Of a stretch of 64,000 nucleotides of DNA, positions 50,019-60,128 are shown piece after piece. The stretch is taken from NCBI GenBank assembly GCA_963755825.1, contig CAVWLA010000003.1:682001-746000 (forward strand), read 5' to 3'. The notes under the pieces are model-generated. The model did no database searches. It was not told where the DNA came from and was given only the letters and a program-made list of their open reading frames with translations. Both the position numbers and the translations under genes were made by a program. The stretch is from DATBQN01 sp963755825 (GTDB lineage Bacteria > Acidobacteriota > Thermoanaerobaculia > Multivoradales > UBA5704). Every line of letters begins with the position of its first letter. Positions within the stretch are counted from its first letter, which is position 1.

Positions 50019-50540
50019 ATGGATCCATTCGTCGCCGAGATTCGCATCTTCCCGTTCAACTTCGCCCCCAAGGGCTGGGCGTTCTGCGATGGGCAGATCC
50101 TCCCCTTGAGCCAAAACACCGCGCTCTTCTCGCTCCTGGGGACGACCTACGGCGGAGACGGCAAGTCCAACTTCGCGCTGCCGAACATGCAGGGCAACGC
50201 GCCGATGCATCCGGGACAGGGCCCCGGCCTCTCGCTCCACGACCTCGGCGAGACCGGCGGCAGCGACACCGTGACCCTCCTCGAGTCGGAGATCCCGTCC
50301 CACAGCCACAACCTGATGGCGTCGCCGCAGCAGGCGCTCGTCCGCCAGCCGTCGCCCGCGGTCGGCCTCGGCCGCTCGTCCGGCACGCCGGCCTACAACT
50401 CGACGGTGACCGGCCTCGTCAACATGTCGGACAACAGCATCGCTCCGGCCGGCGGCGACCAGCCGCACAACAACCTGCAGCCCTACCTGACCCTCAACTT
50501 CTGCATCGCCCTGCAGGGCGTCTACCCGCCGCGCACCTAG
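50019..50540 (+). CDS. Phage tail collar domain protein 3
   Basis: 173 residues, ATG twelve bases after the previous stop; the AGGAG site overlaps that stop codon (TAGGAG), so coupling is likely. Motifs: 'GWAFCDGQILPLSQNTALF', 'LLGTTYGGDGKSNFALP', 'MQGNAPMHPG', 'IPSHSHNL', ending 'QGVYPPRT'. It is closer to copy 1 than to copy 2 in the 'FAPKGWAFCDGQ / FPPKGWATCDGQ' stretch. Last gene before the terminator at 50562-50603. Confidence 0.9.
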   Translation: MDPFVAEIRIFPFNFAPKGWAFCDGQILPLSQNTALFSLLGTTYGGDGKSNFALPNMQGNAPMHPGQGPGLSLHDLGETGGSDTVTLLESEIPSHSHNLMASPQQALVRQPSPAVGLGRSSGTPAYNSTVTGLVNMSDNSIAPAGGDQPHNNLQPYLTLNFCIALQGVYPPRT

Positions 50541-50561
50541 GCGATCCGCTCCGCCGCTCTC

Positions 50562-50603
50562 GAGCCCGCTCGCCTTCCCGGCGAGCGGGCTCTCGTCGTT
50601 TTA
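50562..50603 (+). terminator. Rho-independent terminator after the tail-collar genes
   Basis: A perfect 13-bp stem, GAGCCCGCTCGCC (50562-50574) with GGCGAGCGGGCTC (50580-50592), around a TTCCC loop, followed by TCGTCGTTTTA. It starts 22 bases after the stop of copy 3. This is the clearest intrinsic terminator in the window and ends the tail-collar unit. Confidence 0.85.
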
Positions 50604-50779
50604 GGCTCTTCGCTCCTGCGCGTCACAAGCCCTTGCAGCGATGTTCCATTGCGCCGGTGCGCTGCACCGAAAGGCCGGCGGCGTGTTAACATCCATACAC
50701 ATTTTTCCATAGGTCTAGTGCTCACTCCCCCGGTACGGGGCGCCGGCGCCGCCGGCGGATCGCGCGAAGGAAGCTCTCC
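50604..50779 (+). promoter_or_regulatory. Intergenic region with AT-rich patch before the Tat protein gene
   Basis: After the terminator, 50681-50715 is distinctly AT-rich for this genome (GTTAACATCC, then ACATTTTTCC, then ATAGGTCTAG). TTAACA (50686-50691) with ATAGGT (50709-50714), 17 bases apart, is a weak promoter candidate. AAGGAAG (about 50764-50770) is the ribosome-binding site for the next gene. Confidence 0.35.
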
Positions 50780-51586
50780 ATGCCGAAGCGCCTGCCGATC
50801 GTCGACGCCGCACCGCGCGGAGATCGCCTCCTCCTCCGCCGGCGCGATTTCCTTACCTTGAGCTCGGTGGGAGTCGCCGGCCTCTGGCTGGGCGGCCTCG
50901 GCCGGGCGGAAGCCGCAGTGGCCGCGGCTCCCGTCGTCCTCCCGGCGCGCCCGATGTCGCTCGGGTATCTCGAGGGCAGCGACCAGCTGCCCAACGTCAT
51001 CTACCTGCCGAGGTCCGTCCTGCTGCCGTCGACGGCTCCCCGCGCCGGCAGCCCGGCGAACGGCATCCTCAACGAGGTCACCGCCGCCGACGGCCTGCCG
51101 GGAGGCGACACCGAGCTGGTGGGGAAGCCCTTCCGGATGAAGGTCCACGGCCTCTACCCGCCTGGCGCGCTCACCACCAGCCGCCTGCCATTGATGCCGC
51201 TGGCGATCGATCTCGACGTGCTCTTCCCGCCGCCCGACCCGGTCTTTCCCAAGCCCGCCCGCTTCGCGGCCTGGAGCTTCCGCCGGAGCCTGGGATGGGA
51301 TCCCAGCCCGCCCACCAAGTTCACCTTTCCGCTCGACTGGCAGGTGATGCCCCAGATCGAGATGCGGGTGACCTCGGCGGACGGCGGCAGGGTCTCCGTC
51401 CTCACCACCCAGTTCACCCTCGACCAGGAGAAGGGCCGCCCGCGCCTGCGCCGCGGGCTCTACCTCTTGGGCTTGAGCCCGGGCGTCTTCGAGACCGACC
51501 TCGCGCTCGCCGACCTGGCGCGCGTGGCGCCGGTCAAGCTGATGTCGGTGCTAATCTCCTTCGAGACGTACCCCGTGGGAACCTGA
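50780..51586 (+). CDS. Tat-exported protein of unknown function
   Basis: 268 residues. The N-terminus has a twin-arginine signal ('LLRRRDFLTLSSVGVAGL', then 'GGLGRAEAA'), so export of a folded protein is likely. The mature part is beta-rich and Pro-rich ('VIYLPRSVLLPS', 'FTFPLDWQVMPQIEMRVTS', 'VLTTQFTLDQEKGRPRLRRG', 'LYLLGLSPGVFETD'), with no catalytic motif I recognise. It sits between the tail-collar operon and the GNAT/DUF6916 genes, a position that suggests a link to the tail-collar cassette, but its role is unknown. Confidence 0.78.
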   Translation: MPKRLPIVDAAPRGDRLLLRRRDFLTLSSVGVAGLWLGGLGRAEAAVAAAPVVLPARPMSLGYLEGSDQLPNVIYLPRSVLLPSTAPRAGSPANGILNEVTAADGLPGGDTELVGKPFRMKVHGLYPPGALTTSRLPLMPLAIDLDVLFPPPDPVFPKPARFAAWSFRRSLGWDPSPPTKFTFPLDWQVMPQIEMRVTSADGGRVSVLTTQFTLDQEKGRPRLRRGLYLLGLSPGVFETDLALADLARVAPVKLMSVLISFETYPVGT

Positions 51587-51635
51587 CCGCCGGCGACCCC
51601 CCCGACCCGCGGGTCCGCCGCAGGAGGCACCTGCC

Positions 51636-52127
51636 CTGGGTAGCCGCACGATCACCCTCCGCCCGATCGCCGCCGAGGATCGAGATCACCTCTTCCGGGT
51701 CTACGCCAGCACCCGCCAGGAGGAGCTCGCCATGACCACCTGGGACGAGGCGCAGAAACGGGAGTTCCTCGCGGGGCAGTTCGCGGCGCAGGACACCTGG
51801 TACCGCGAGCGCTATCCGGGGGCGACGCTCGACGTCGTGCTCGCCGACGGCGAGCCCGCCGGCCGCCTCTACGTCCACCGCCGCGAGCGCGAGATCCGGC
51901 TCATGGACATCGCCCTGCTCCCCGAGTTCCGCGGCGGCGGCATCGGCGGCGCGCTCTTGGACGGTCTCTTCGCCGAAGCCGCCGCGAGCGGCCGGACGCT
52001 CACCATCCACGTCGAGTCCTACAACCCCGCCCGCAGGCTCTACGAGAGGCGCGGCTTCCGCCAGATCGGCGAGCACGGCGTCTACCTGCTCATGGAGTGG
52101 CGGCCGGAGAACGCGCCCGCAATCTAG
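51636..52127 (+). CDS. GNAT family N-acetyltransferase (probable CTG start)
   Basis: The ATG at 51732 gives a 131-residue product lacking the first strand and helix of the fold. The frame continues upstream with convincing family sequence ('TITLRPIAAEDRDHLFRVYA', 'STRQEELA') to CTG at 51636, eight bases after AGGAGG (51622-51627); no ATG, GTG or TTG is in frame there. I therefore choose CTG (163 residues). The acetyl-CoA binding motif A is readable: 'IALLPEFRGGGIGGALLDGL', followed by 'VESYNPARRLYERRGF'. The substrate is unknown. Its stop codon overlaps that of the convergent DUF6916 gene within a CTAG palindrome (52124-52127). Confidence 0.82.
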   Translation: MGSRTITLRPIAAEDRDHLFRVYASTRQEELAMTTWDEAQKREFLAGQFAAQDTWYRERYPGATLDVVLADGEPAGRLYVHRREREIRLMDIALLPEFRGGGIGGALLDGLFAEAAASGRTLTIHVESYNPARRLYERRGFRQIGEHGVYLLMEWRPENAPAI

Positions 52128-52441
52128 GTGAAGACCGCCTGATAGCGCATCCCCGACGCGTCCGGTCCCAGGGGGACGAGGAAGAGATCAATCCGCCCCA
52201 GGCTGTCGTGCTGGAGCTGGTGGGTCCCCTGCGGCGCGTAGGGCGTCGGCGGGCCGCGGAAGACGAGCGAGAAGGGCTCGCGGCGGCCGTGCGGGCCGAC
52301 CGCGGCGGGGTCGTCCGCGTAGCTCGCCCGCTGGACCTCCACAAGTTCCAGCGGCAGCGGCTCGCCGGCATTCTGCAGGCGGAAGACGGTCGACACGTGC
52401 TCGTCGAACGAGCCGGCGGTGAGCGACTCCAGGTCCAGCAT
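52124..52441 (-). CDS. DUF6916 family protein
   Basis: 105 residues from the ATG at 52441, which has GGAAGGAG upstream on the minus strand; a longer frame to 52540 lacks a site and is not family-like. The sequence 'MLDLESLTAGSFDEHVSTVF', 'PLELVEVQRASY', 'FSLVFRGP', 'HDSLGRIDLFLVPLGPDA' and the end 'MRYQAVFT' fits DUF6916, a small beta-barrel-like family often found beside tail-collar genes. Function unknown; its presence supports treating 48978-52441 as one cassette. Only this gene of the group lies on the minus strand. Confidence 0.8.
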   Translation of the reverse strand: MLDLESLTAGSFDEHVSTVFRLQNAGEPLPLELVEVQRASYADDPAAVGPHGRREPFSLVFRGPPTPYAPQGTHQLQHDSLGRIDLFLVPLGPDASGMRYQAVFT

Positions 52442-52584
52442 GCGAACGGTCTCCTTCCCCCGGGGGATCGGCGGAGAATGTAAAGCAGCTGCGGACGGAA
52501 ATCCACCGCCGGCGAGGACGGCCGAGCGGGGTGCTAGCATCTCGCCCTGCGGCGGCCCTTCCGCCGGGAAGGTTCCAGCCCCCC

Positions 52585-54558
<1,974 letters not shown>

Positions 54559-54641
54559 AATGCCTCGCTCCCCGGGGCGCGGCGCCCGCCGCCCGCCCGC
54601 CATCCGCTGAAGATCCGCCGAACCGCCGCCCGAGACGACGC

Positions 54642-56162
54642 TTGCAACCCGGACGCGCCCGCAACCTGGTCACCGCCGCGCTGATGCTCGGCAACGCCCT
54701 CGCCGCCCTCGAGGCGACGGCGGTTGCGCCGGCGCTGCCGACGGCGGTCGCCGAGCTCGGCGGCGTGGCGCGGCTGTCGTGGGTCTTCTCCGCCTACCTG
54801 CTCACCTCGACCACCACGGTGCCGCTCTACGGCAAGCTCGCCGACCTCTATGGCCGGCGGCGCATCTTCCACGCCGCGGTGGCGATCTTCCTGCTCGGCT
54901 CGGCGCTCTCCGGCATGGCCCACTCGATCGGCCAGCTCATCGTCTTCCGCGCCATCCAGGGGATCGGCGCCGGCGGCGTGCAGCCGATCGCGCTCACCGT
55001 CGTCGCCGACATCTTCGCCCTCGAGGAGCGCGGCAGGATGCAGGGGCTGTTCTCCGGGGTGTGGGCGGCGGCGAGCCTCATCGGACCGCTCCTCGGCGGC
55101 TTCATCACCATCGCCCTCTCCTGGCGCTGGATCTTCTACCTGAACGTGCCGCTCGGCCTCGCCTCCTCCCTCCTCCTCCAGCGCTATCTCAAGGAGGAGC
55201 ATGGCCGCCGCGAGCACCAGCTCGACATCCTGGGGACGGTGACGCTCACCATCGCGGTGACCTTCCTCCTCCTCGGGGTGACCGAGGGGCCGGAGCTCTG
55301 GGGCTGGGGCGACGGGCGGACGCTCGGGCTCTTCCTCGGCGCCGCCCTCGGGCTCGCCGTCTTCCTCTGGCACGAGCGGCGGGCGCCGGAGCCGATGCTC
55401 CCGCTCGCCCTCTTCAAGAACCGGGTGATCTCGGTCTCGGCGGCCGGCAACGCGATCATCGGCGCCCAACTCTTCGCCATCACCGCCTACGTGCCGATGT
55501 TCGCCCAGGGGGTGCTCGGCGGCACCGCGGTCGACGCCGGCACGACGCTGGCGCCGATCCTCATCGGCTGGCCGATCACCAGCACCCTCGCCGGCCGTCT
55601 CATCACCCGCGTCAGCTACCGGCGGATGAACCTCGTCGGCGCTGCGCTGCTCGCCGCCGGCACCGCCCTCCTCGCCCACGCCGGCGGCCTCGGCGGCGCC
55701 AGCTGGGGCGGCGGCCGCGGCGAGATCATGCTGGCGATGCTCGTCGCCGGCGCCGGCCTGGGCTTCCTCTCGACGCCCTTCCTCATCGCCGTGCAGAGCG
55801 CGGTGCCCTGGCGGGAGCGCGGGGTGGCCACCTCGGCGGTGCTCTTCTTCCGCACCATCGGCGGCGCCATCGGCGTCGCCGCGCTCGGCGCTCTCTTCAA
55901 CGCCCGGCTCGCCGCCGGTGCCGCCGGCGCGGGCGGCGCCAGCAAGGACAGCGTCGACGCCGCCCTCGATCCGGCGCTCCGCGCCAGCCTGTCGCCGGCG
56001 CTCCTCCGCCACCTCGAGGAGGCGATCCGCGGCGGCCTCGATTCGGTCTACCTGGTGCTCGCCGCGGTGGGCGCCCTCTCACTGGGAATCGCCCTGCTCT
56101 TCCCCCCGGGCACGGCAACGGTCCTCGCGCTGCGCGAGGCGGAAGCGGAGATCGCGGGATGA
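54642..56162 (+). CDS. DHA2-family MFS drug:H+ antiporter (EmrB/QacA type)
   Basis: 506 residues from TTG at 54642; the first ATG (54684) lies inside transmembrane helix 1, so the longer form is preferred. Fourteen spans are expected. Signature motifs: 'ALEATAVAPALPTAVAELGG' with the span-1 acidic residue, motif A 'GKLADLYGRRRIF', motif B-like 'IVFRAIQGIGAGGVQPI', motif C-like 'GPLLGGFITIALSWRWIFY', and 'LNVPLG'. The family exports lipophilic compounds in exchange for protons. It overlaps the next gene by ATGA and is 20 kb from the NRPS cluster, so no link to lipopeptide export is claimed. Confidence 0.9.
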   Translation: MQPGRARNLVTAALMLGNALAALEATAVAPALPTAVAELGGVARLSWVFSAYLLTSTTTVPLYGKLADLYGRRRIFHAAVAIFLLGSALSGMAHSIGQLIVFRAIQGIGAGGVQPIALTVVADIFALEERGRMQGLFSGVWAAASLIGPLLGGFITIALSWRWIFYLNVPLGLASSLLLQRYLKEEHGRREHQLDILGTVTLTIAVTFLLLGVTEGPELWGWGDGRTLGLFLGAALGLAVFLWHERRAPEPMLPLALFKNRVISVSAAGNAIIGAQLFAITAYVPMFAQGVLGGTAVDAGTTLAPILIGWPITSTLAGRLITRVSYRRMNLVGAALLAAGTALLAHAGGLGGASWGGGRGEIMLAMLVAGAGLGFLSTPFLIAVQSAVPWRERGVATSAVLFFRTIGGAIGVAALGALFNARLAAGAAGAGGASKDSVDAALDPALRASLSPALLRHLEEAIRGGLDSVYLVLAAVGALSLGIALLFPPGTATVLALREAEAEIAG

Positions 56163-57784
56163 GCGAGCGCGACGTAGCGAACCACCATGGCGAGCGGCAC
56201 CTGCGGACCGCCCTCTTCGTCGACTTCGACAACATCTACCTGCGGCTGCAGCACGAGGACCCGCGCGCCGCCGAACAGTTCGCCACCCATCCGTCGCGCT
56301 GGCTCTCCTGGCTCCACGAGGGGCTGCCCTTCGACGACGTGCTCCCCGGCGCCACCCGGCGGCGGAAGATCCTCTTCCGGCGCTGCTACCTGAACCCGTC
56401 GCAGTTCGGGCGCTTCCGCCCCGACTTCGGCCGCGCCGCCTTCGAGGTCGTCGACTGCCCGCCGCTCACCAGCGGCGGCAAGACCAGCGCCGACATCCAC
56501 ATGGTGATGGACATCCTCGACACCCTGAACCACGCGACCCGCTTCGACGAGTTCATCATCCTCTCCGGCGACGCCGACTTCACCCCCGTCCTCCTCCGCC
56601 TCTCGAAGCACGACCGGCGCAGCGCCGTCCTCGCCATCGGCCCGGCGTCGGCCGCCTACAAGGCCGCCTGCGACCACCTGATCGACGAGGACACCTTCCT
56701 CGAGGAGGCAATCGGCGTCGACACCAGCCCGGCGGCGCGCGCCGCGGCGGCGATCAACGGCTCCGCCAGCGAGCTGCTCACCGCCATCGCCGACAAGGTC
56801 TACGAGCAGGCGAGCGCCTCGGGCGAGCTGGTGGCGACCGACCTCCCCGCCATCTACCGCGGCTTCCCGGAGTTCACCGCCAGCAACAACTGGCTGGGCT
56901 TCAACAGCCTGCGCGGCATGACCTTCGCCGTCGTGCACTCGCGCGCCGACCTCGCGATGGTCGACGGCGACCCCTGGAAGGTGCGGGTGCGGCCGGGCGC
57001 CGCGCCGCCGCTGCCGCCCCCGCCGCCGGAGTCCGCGTCGGCGGCGGACGCCGAGCCGGCGCCGGCGCGTCCGCCCGACGTCGATCTCGTCGACCTGCGC
57101 CAGCAGATCGTCGACCACGTGCGCGGCATCGTCGACGCCTCGGACTCGGCGGTGCCCATGGCGCGGGTGGCGCAGATGGTCATCGGCCGCTTCGGCGACG
57201 TCGTGCTCGCCACCCGCTGGGCCGGCGCCGGCACCTTCCGCGACCTCCTCGCCGCCCACGAGGCGACCGGCTTCGCGGTCTCGGCGCAGCGCCCCGGCTA
57301 TCTCTTCGACCCCGACCAGCACCAGGTGCCGTCGGCCGACCACCCCGACGAGATGGAGCTCGGCGACCCCGACCTCGCGGCGCTCGCCTACCGCGTCCAC
57401 CAGCTCACCGACACGCCGTACCTGACGCCGGCCGAGTACGCCCTCCTCTTCAAGCTGGTGGCCGAGGAGGTCAACCAGCACGGCTACTTCCTCCACCGCA
57501 CCAGCAAGGCGGTGCGCGACCGCGCCATCGAGGAGGGCTCGCCGATCGCCCGCGGCAGCGTCAACTTCATCCTCCGCGGCATCGCCTTCGCAGGCCACCG
57601 GCTGGGGCAGGCGCCGGACGAGGAGCCGGTGGCGATCGCCGAGCGCTTCGCGGCGAACGTCCAGGCGCTCGCCGAGAGCGCCGGCCTCGCCCTCTCGCCG
57701 ACCGACCGCGAGCACCTGGACGACTGGCTGGCGGGCGAGCTGCGCCGCGGCGCGCCGCCCGCCGGGCCGATCGCCGCGCCCTAA
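56159..57784 (+). CDS. NYN-domain (PIN-like) protein with OST-HTH/LOTUS domain
   Basis: 541 residues; the ATG overlaps the MFS stop (ATGA). Residues 15-185 form a NYN domain of the LabA/DUF88 group with its acidic residues: 'TALFVDFDNIYLRL', 'KTSADIHMVMDIL', 'FIILSGDADFTPVLLRL'. These proteins are predicted RNases. A second region (about 200-280) and a third (about 310-385, 'LRQQIVDHVRGIVDAS', 'VPMARVAQMV', 'RDLLAAHEATGFAV') resemble winged-helix OST-HTH/LOTUS domains that bind RNA, often G-rich. A C-terminal helical domain follows (from about 400, 'TPAEYALLFKLVAEEVNQ'). A role in RNA cleavage or binding is inferred from the family; the target is unknown. Confidence 0.85.
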   Translation: MSERDVANHHGERHLRTALFVDFDNIYLRLQHEDPRAAEQFATHPSRWLSWLHEGLPFDDVLPGATRRRKILFRRCYLNPSQFGRFRPDFGRAAFEVVDCPPLTSGGKTSADIHMVMDILDTLNHATRFDEFIILSGDADFTPVLLRLSKHDRRSAVLAIGPASAAYKAACDHLIDEDTFLEEAIGVDTSPAARAAAAINGSASELLTAIADKVYEQASASGELVATDLPAIYRGFPEFTASNNWLGFNSLRGMTFAVVHSRADLAMVDGDPWKVRVRPGAAPPLPPPPPESASAADAEPAPARPPDVDLVDLRQQIVDHVRGIVDASDSAVPMARVAQMVIGRFGDVVLATRWAGAGTFRDLLAAHEATGFAVSAQRPGYLFDPDQHQVPSADHPDEMELGDPDLAALAYRVHQLTDTPYLTPAEYALLFKLVAEEVNQHGYFLHRTSKAVRDRAIEEGSPIARGSVNFILRGIAFAGHRLGQAPDEEPVAIAERFAANVQALAESAGLALSPTDREHLDDWLAGELRRGAPPAGPIAAP

Positions 57785-57804
57785 GAGAGCGAGCGAGGCC
57801 GCCC

Positions 57805-59616
57805 GTGCACGTGCAGACGATCGCCACCCTCGCCATCCTCGGCGCCGCCGTCGGGCTCCTGCTCTCCGACCGCGTGCGCGCCGACGTGGTGGCGCTCCTG
57901 GTCGTCCTCGGCCTCGGGGCGAACGGCGTCCTCACCTCGCAGGAGGCCTTCTCGGGGTTCAGCCGCGCCGCGGTCATCACCCTCCTCGCCGTCTTCATCC
58001 TCGCCGAGGGGCTCGAGCGCACCGGCGCCACCGAGCGCGTCGGGCGCCTCCTCGTGCGGCTCGCCGGCCCCGGCGAGCGGCGGCTGGTGCTCGCCGTGAT
58101 GGCGGCCGGCGCCCTCCTCTCGCTGGTGATGAACAACATCGCCGCCGCCGCGGTGCTGCTGCCGGCGGCGACCGGCGCGGCGCGCCGCTCGGGGGTCAAG
58201 GCTTCGCGGCTCCTCATGCCGCTCGGCTTCGCCACCCTCCTCGGCGGCATGGCGACGCTCTTGACCACCGCCAACGTCGTCGTCAGCAGCTCGCTCGCCG
58301 ACCGCGGCCTGCGCGGCTTCGGCCTCCTCGCCTTCGCGCCCTACGGCATCCCGCTCGCCATCGCCGGGATCGCCTACATGACGCTGTGGGGCCGCCGACT
58401 CCTCCCCGAGCAGTCGCCCGGCGAGGCGCTCGCCGCCGTCCACCGCAAGGAGGACGACCTCGCCGCCGTCTACCACCTCGGGGAGACCGTCTTCCGCGCC
58501 GGCGTGCCGGCCGGCTCGGCCCTCGTCGGCCGCACTCTCGCGGCGAGCGGCGTGCGCAATGAGTTCGGCCTCGACGTCCTGGCGGTCGAGCGCGAAGGGC
58601 ACCTGCTGCTCGCCCCGGCGCCGGAGACGGTGCTGGCGCCGGACGACATCCTCATGCTCTCCGGCCGCCCCGAGCAGGCGACGACGCCCGAGGCCGACCT
58701 CGAGATCCTCCCCGGCCGCGCGCTGCGCCACGAGCGCGACCTCGAGTCGGCGACGGTGGTGGTCGTCGAGGCGGTGCTGGCGCCGCGCTCAGACCTCCTC
58801 GGGCGGACGCTCACCGAGGTCCACTTCCGCGAGCGCTACGGCATGACGGTGCTCGCCCTCTGGCGCGCCGGGCGGCCGATCTCGACCGGCCTCTCCGAGC
58901 TGCCGCTGCAGTTCGGCGACGGCCTCCTCCTGCAGGGGCCGCGCGACCGCCTGCCGGTGATGCGCTCGGAGCCCGACCTCATCCTCCTCGACAAGGGCGA
59001 GGAGGAGGTGGCGCCGGCGCGCGGCAAGCGCCGCCTCGCCGTCGCCATCCTCGGCGTCACCCTGGTCCTCGCCGCCTGGGGGCGGCTGCCGGTCGCCGAG
59101 GTGATGCTCGGCGGCGCCCTCGCCATGGTGCTCTGCCGCGTGCTGTCGATGGATCAGGCCTACCAGACGATCGACTGGAAGAGCCTCTTCCTGGTCGCCG
59201 GCATGCTGCCGCTGGGGATCGCGATGACGAAGACCGGCGCCGCCGCCCTCCTCACCGACGGCCTCGTGCGCACCCTGGGGCCGCTCGGCCCGCGGGTGCT
59301 CCTCGCCGGCCTCGTCGTCGCCACCGTCCTCCTCGCCCAGGCGATCCACAGCGCCGCCGTGGCCGCCGTCGTGGCGCCGATCGCCATCGAGGCCGGCCAG
59401 CGCATCGGCGCCGATCCGCGCGCCTTCGCGATGGCGGTGGCGCTCGCCTCCTCGATGGCCTTCCTCACCCCTCTCGGCCACCCCGTCAACGTCCTCGTCA
59501 TGGGCCCCGGCGGCTACCGCACGCGGGACTACCTGAAGGTGGGCCTGCCGCTCGCCCTGCTGCTCATCGCCCTCATCGTCGGCCTGCTGCCGGTGGTGTG
59601 GCCGCTCAAGCCGTGA
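57805..59616 (+). CDS. SLC13-family permease with two TrkA-C domains
   Basis: 603 residues from GTG at 57805. The layout is the usual one for this subgroup: an N-terminal half with about 5-6 spans ('LLVVLGLGANGVLTSQEAF', 'AVFILAEGLERTG', 'VMNNIAAAAVLLPA'), two soluble TrkA-C domains (about 215-395: 'GVPAGSALVGRTLAASGVR', 'LAPDDILMLSG', then 'LLGRTLTEVHFRERYGM', 'FGDGLLLQGP'), and a C-terminal half ('LFLVAGMLPLGIAMTKTGAA', 'HSAAVAAVVAPIAIE', 'TPLGHPVNVLVMGPGGY'). The 'MNNIAAA' and 'HSAAVAA' hairpins correspond to the transport motifs of the family. It probably carries a divalent anion such as sulfate or a dicarboxylate with Na+; the substrate cannot be read. Confidence 0.88.
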   Translation: MHVQTIATLAILGAAVGLLLSDRVRADVVALLVVLGLGANGVLTSQEAFSGFSRAAVITLLAVFILAEGLERTGATERVGRLLVRLAGPGERRLVLAVMAAGALLSLVMNNIAAAAVLLPAATGAARRSGVKASRLLMPLGFATLLGGMATLLTTANVVVSSSLADRGLRGFGLLAFAPYGIPLAIAGIAYMTLWGRRLLPEQSPGEALAAVHRKEDDLAAVYHLGETVFRAGVPAGSALVGRTLAASGVRNEFGLDVLAVEREGHLLLAPAPETVLAPDDILMLSGRPEQATTPEADLEILPGRALRHERDLESATVVVVEAVLAPRSDLLGRTLTEVHFRERYGMTVLALWRAGRPISTGLSELPLQFGDGLLLQGPRDRLPVMRSEPDLILLDKGEEEVAPARGKRRLAVAILGVTLVLAAWGRLPVAEVMLGGALAMVLCRVLSMDQAYQTIDWKSLFLVAGMLPLGIAMTKTGAAALLTDGLVRTLGPLGPRVLLAGLVVATVLLAQAIHSAAVAAVVAPIAIEAGQRIGADPRAFAMAVALASSMAFLTPLGHPVNVLVMGPGGYRTRDYLKVGLPLALLLIALIVGLLPVVWPLKP

Positions 59617-59669
59617 GGAGGGGGCCGGCGCCGGATCGCCGTGGCGGCTCTCTTGCACGTCCCCTCCGC

Positions 59670-60077
59670 ATGGTGACCAAGCTCTCGCTCCGCCCGCCCG
59701 GCCCCGGCCTGCATGAGTTCACCCGCGAGGTGGCGGCGGCGGTCGCCGCCAGCGGGGTGCGCGAGGGGCTGTGCACGGTCTTCCTCCGCCACACCTCGGC
59801 GAGCCTCCTCATCCAGGAGAACGCCGACCCGTCGGCGCGGCGCGACCTCGAGGCCTGGCTCGACCGCCTCGTCCCCGAGCGCGATCCGCTCTACACCCAC
59901 ACCGCCGAGGGGCCGGACGACATGCCGTCGCACATCAAGGCCATGCTGACGGCGGTCTCGCTCGCGATCCCCATCGCCGACGGCGAGCTGGGGCTGGGCA
60001 CCTGGCAGGGGATCTACCTGTGGGAGCACCGGCGGCGGCCGGGGACGCGGCAGATCCTCGTCAATATCGGCAACTGA
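59670..60077 (+). CDS. yjbQ: YjbQ family (UPF0047) protein
   Basis: 135 residues from ATG at 59670. The family signatures are present: 'GLHEFTREVAAAVAASGV', 'GLCTVFLRHTSASLLIQENA', 'PSARRDLEAWLDRLVP', 'YTHTAEGPDDMPSHIKAML', 'GTWQGIYLWEHRR'. The conserved His residues ('RHTSASL', 'DMPSHIK', 'EHRR') line the presumed active site. E. coli YjbQ has a weak thiamine-phosphate synthase activity and rescues a thiE defect; its normal role is unsettled. Convergent with the PIG-L gene, 51 bases apart, with GC-rich inverted repeats in the gap. Confidence 0.88.
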   Translation: MVTKLSLRPPGPGLHEFTREVAAAVAASGVREGLCTVFLRHTSASLLIQENADPSARRDLEAWLDRLVPERDPLYTHTAEGPDDMPSHIKAMLTAVSLAIPIADGELGLGTWQGIYLWEHRRRPGTRQILVNIGN

Positions 60078-60128
60078 CGGGCGGCTGACCGCCGCCTGAT
60101 CGGACGCGGGCGACGGCCCTCGGCGCGG

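Noticed and set aside
48978..50540. Prophage tail region
   Set aside because: Only stand-alone collar-domain proteins are present. There are no baseplate, sheath, tube, terminase, portal, lysis or integrase genes, and no att-like repeats.
54642..56162. MFS transporter as the exporter of the lipopeptide
   Set aside because: It lies 20 kb from the NRPS operon, in a different transcription unit with unrelated transporters; nothing in the sequence links them.
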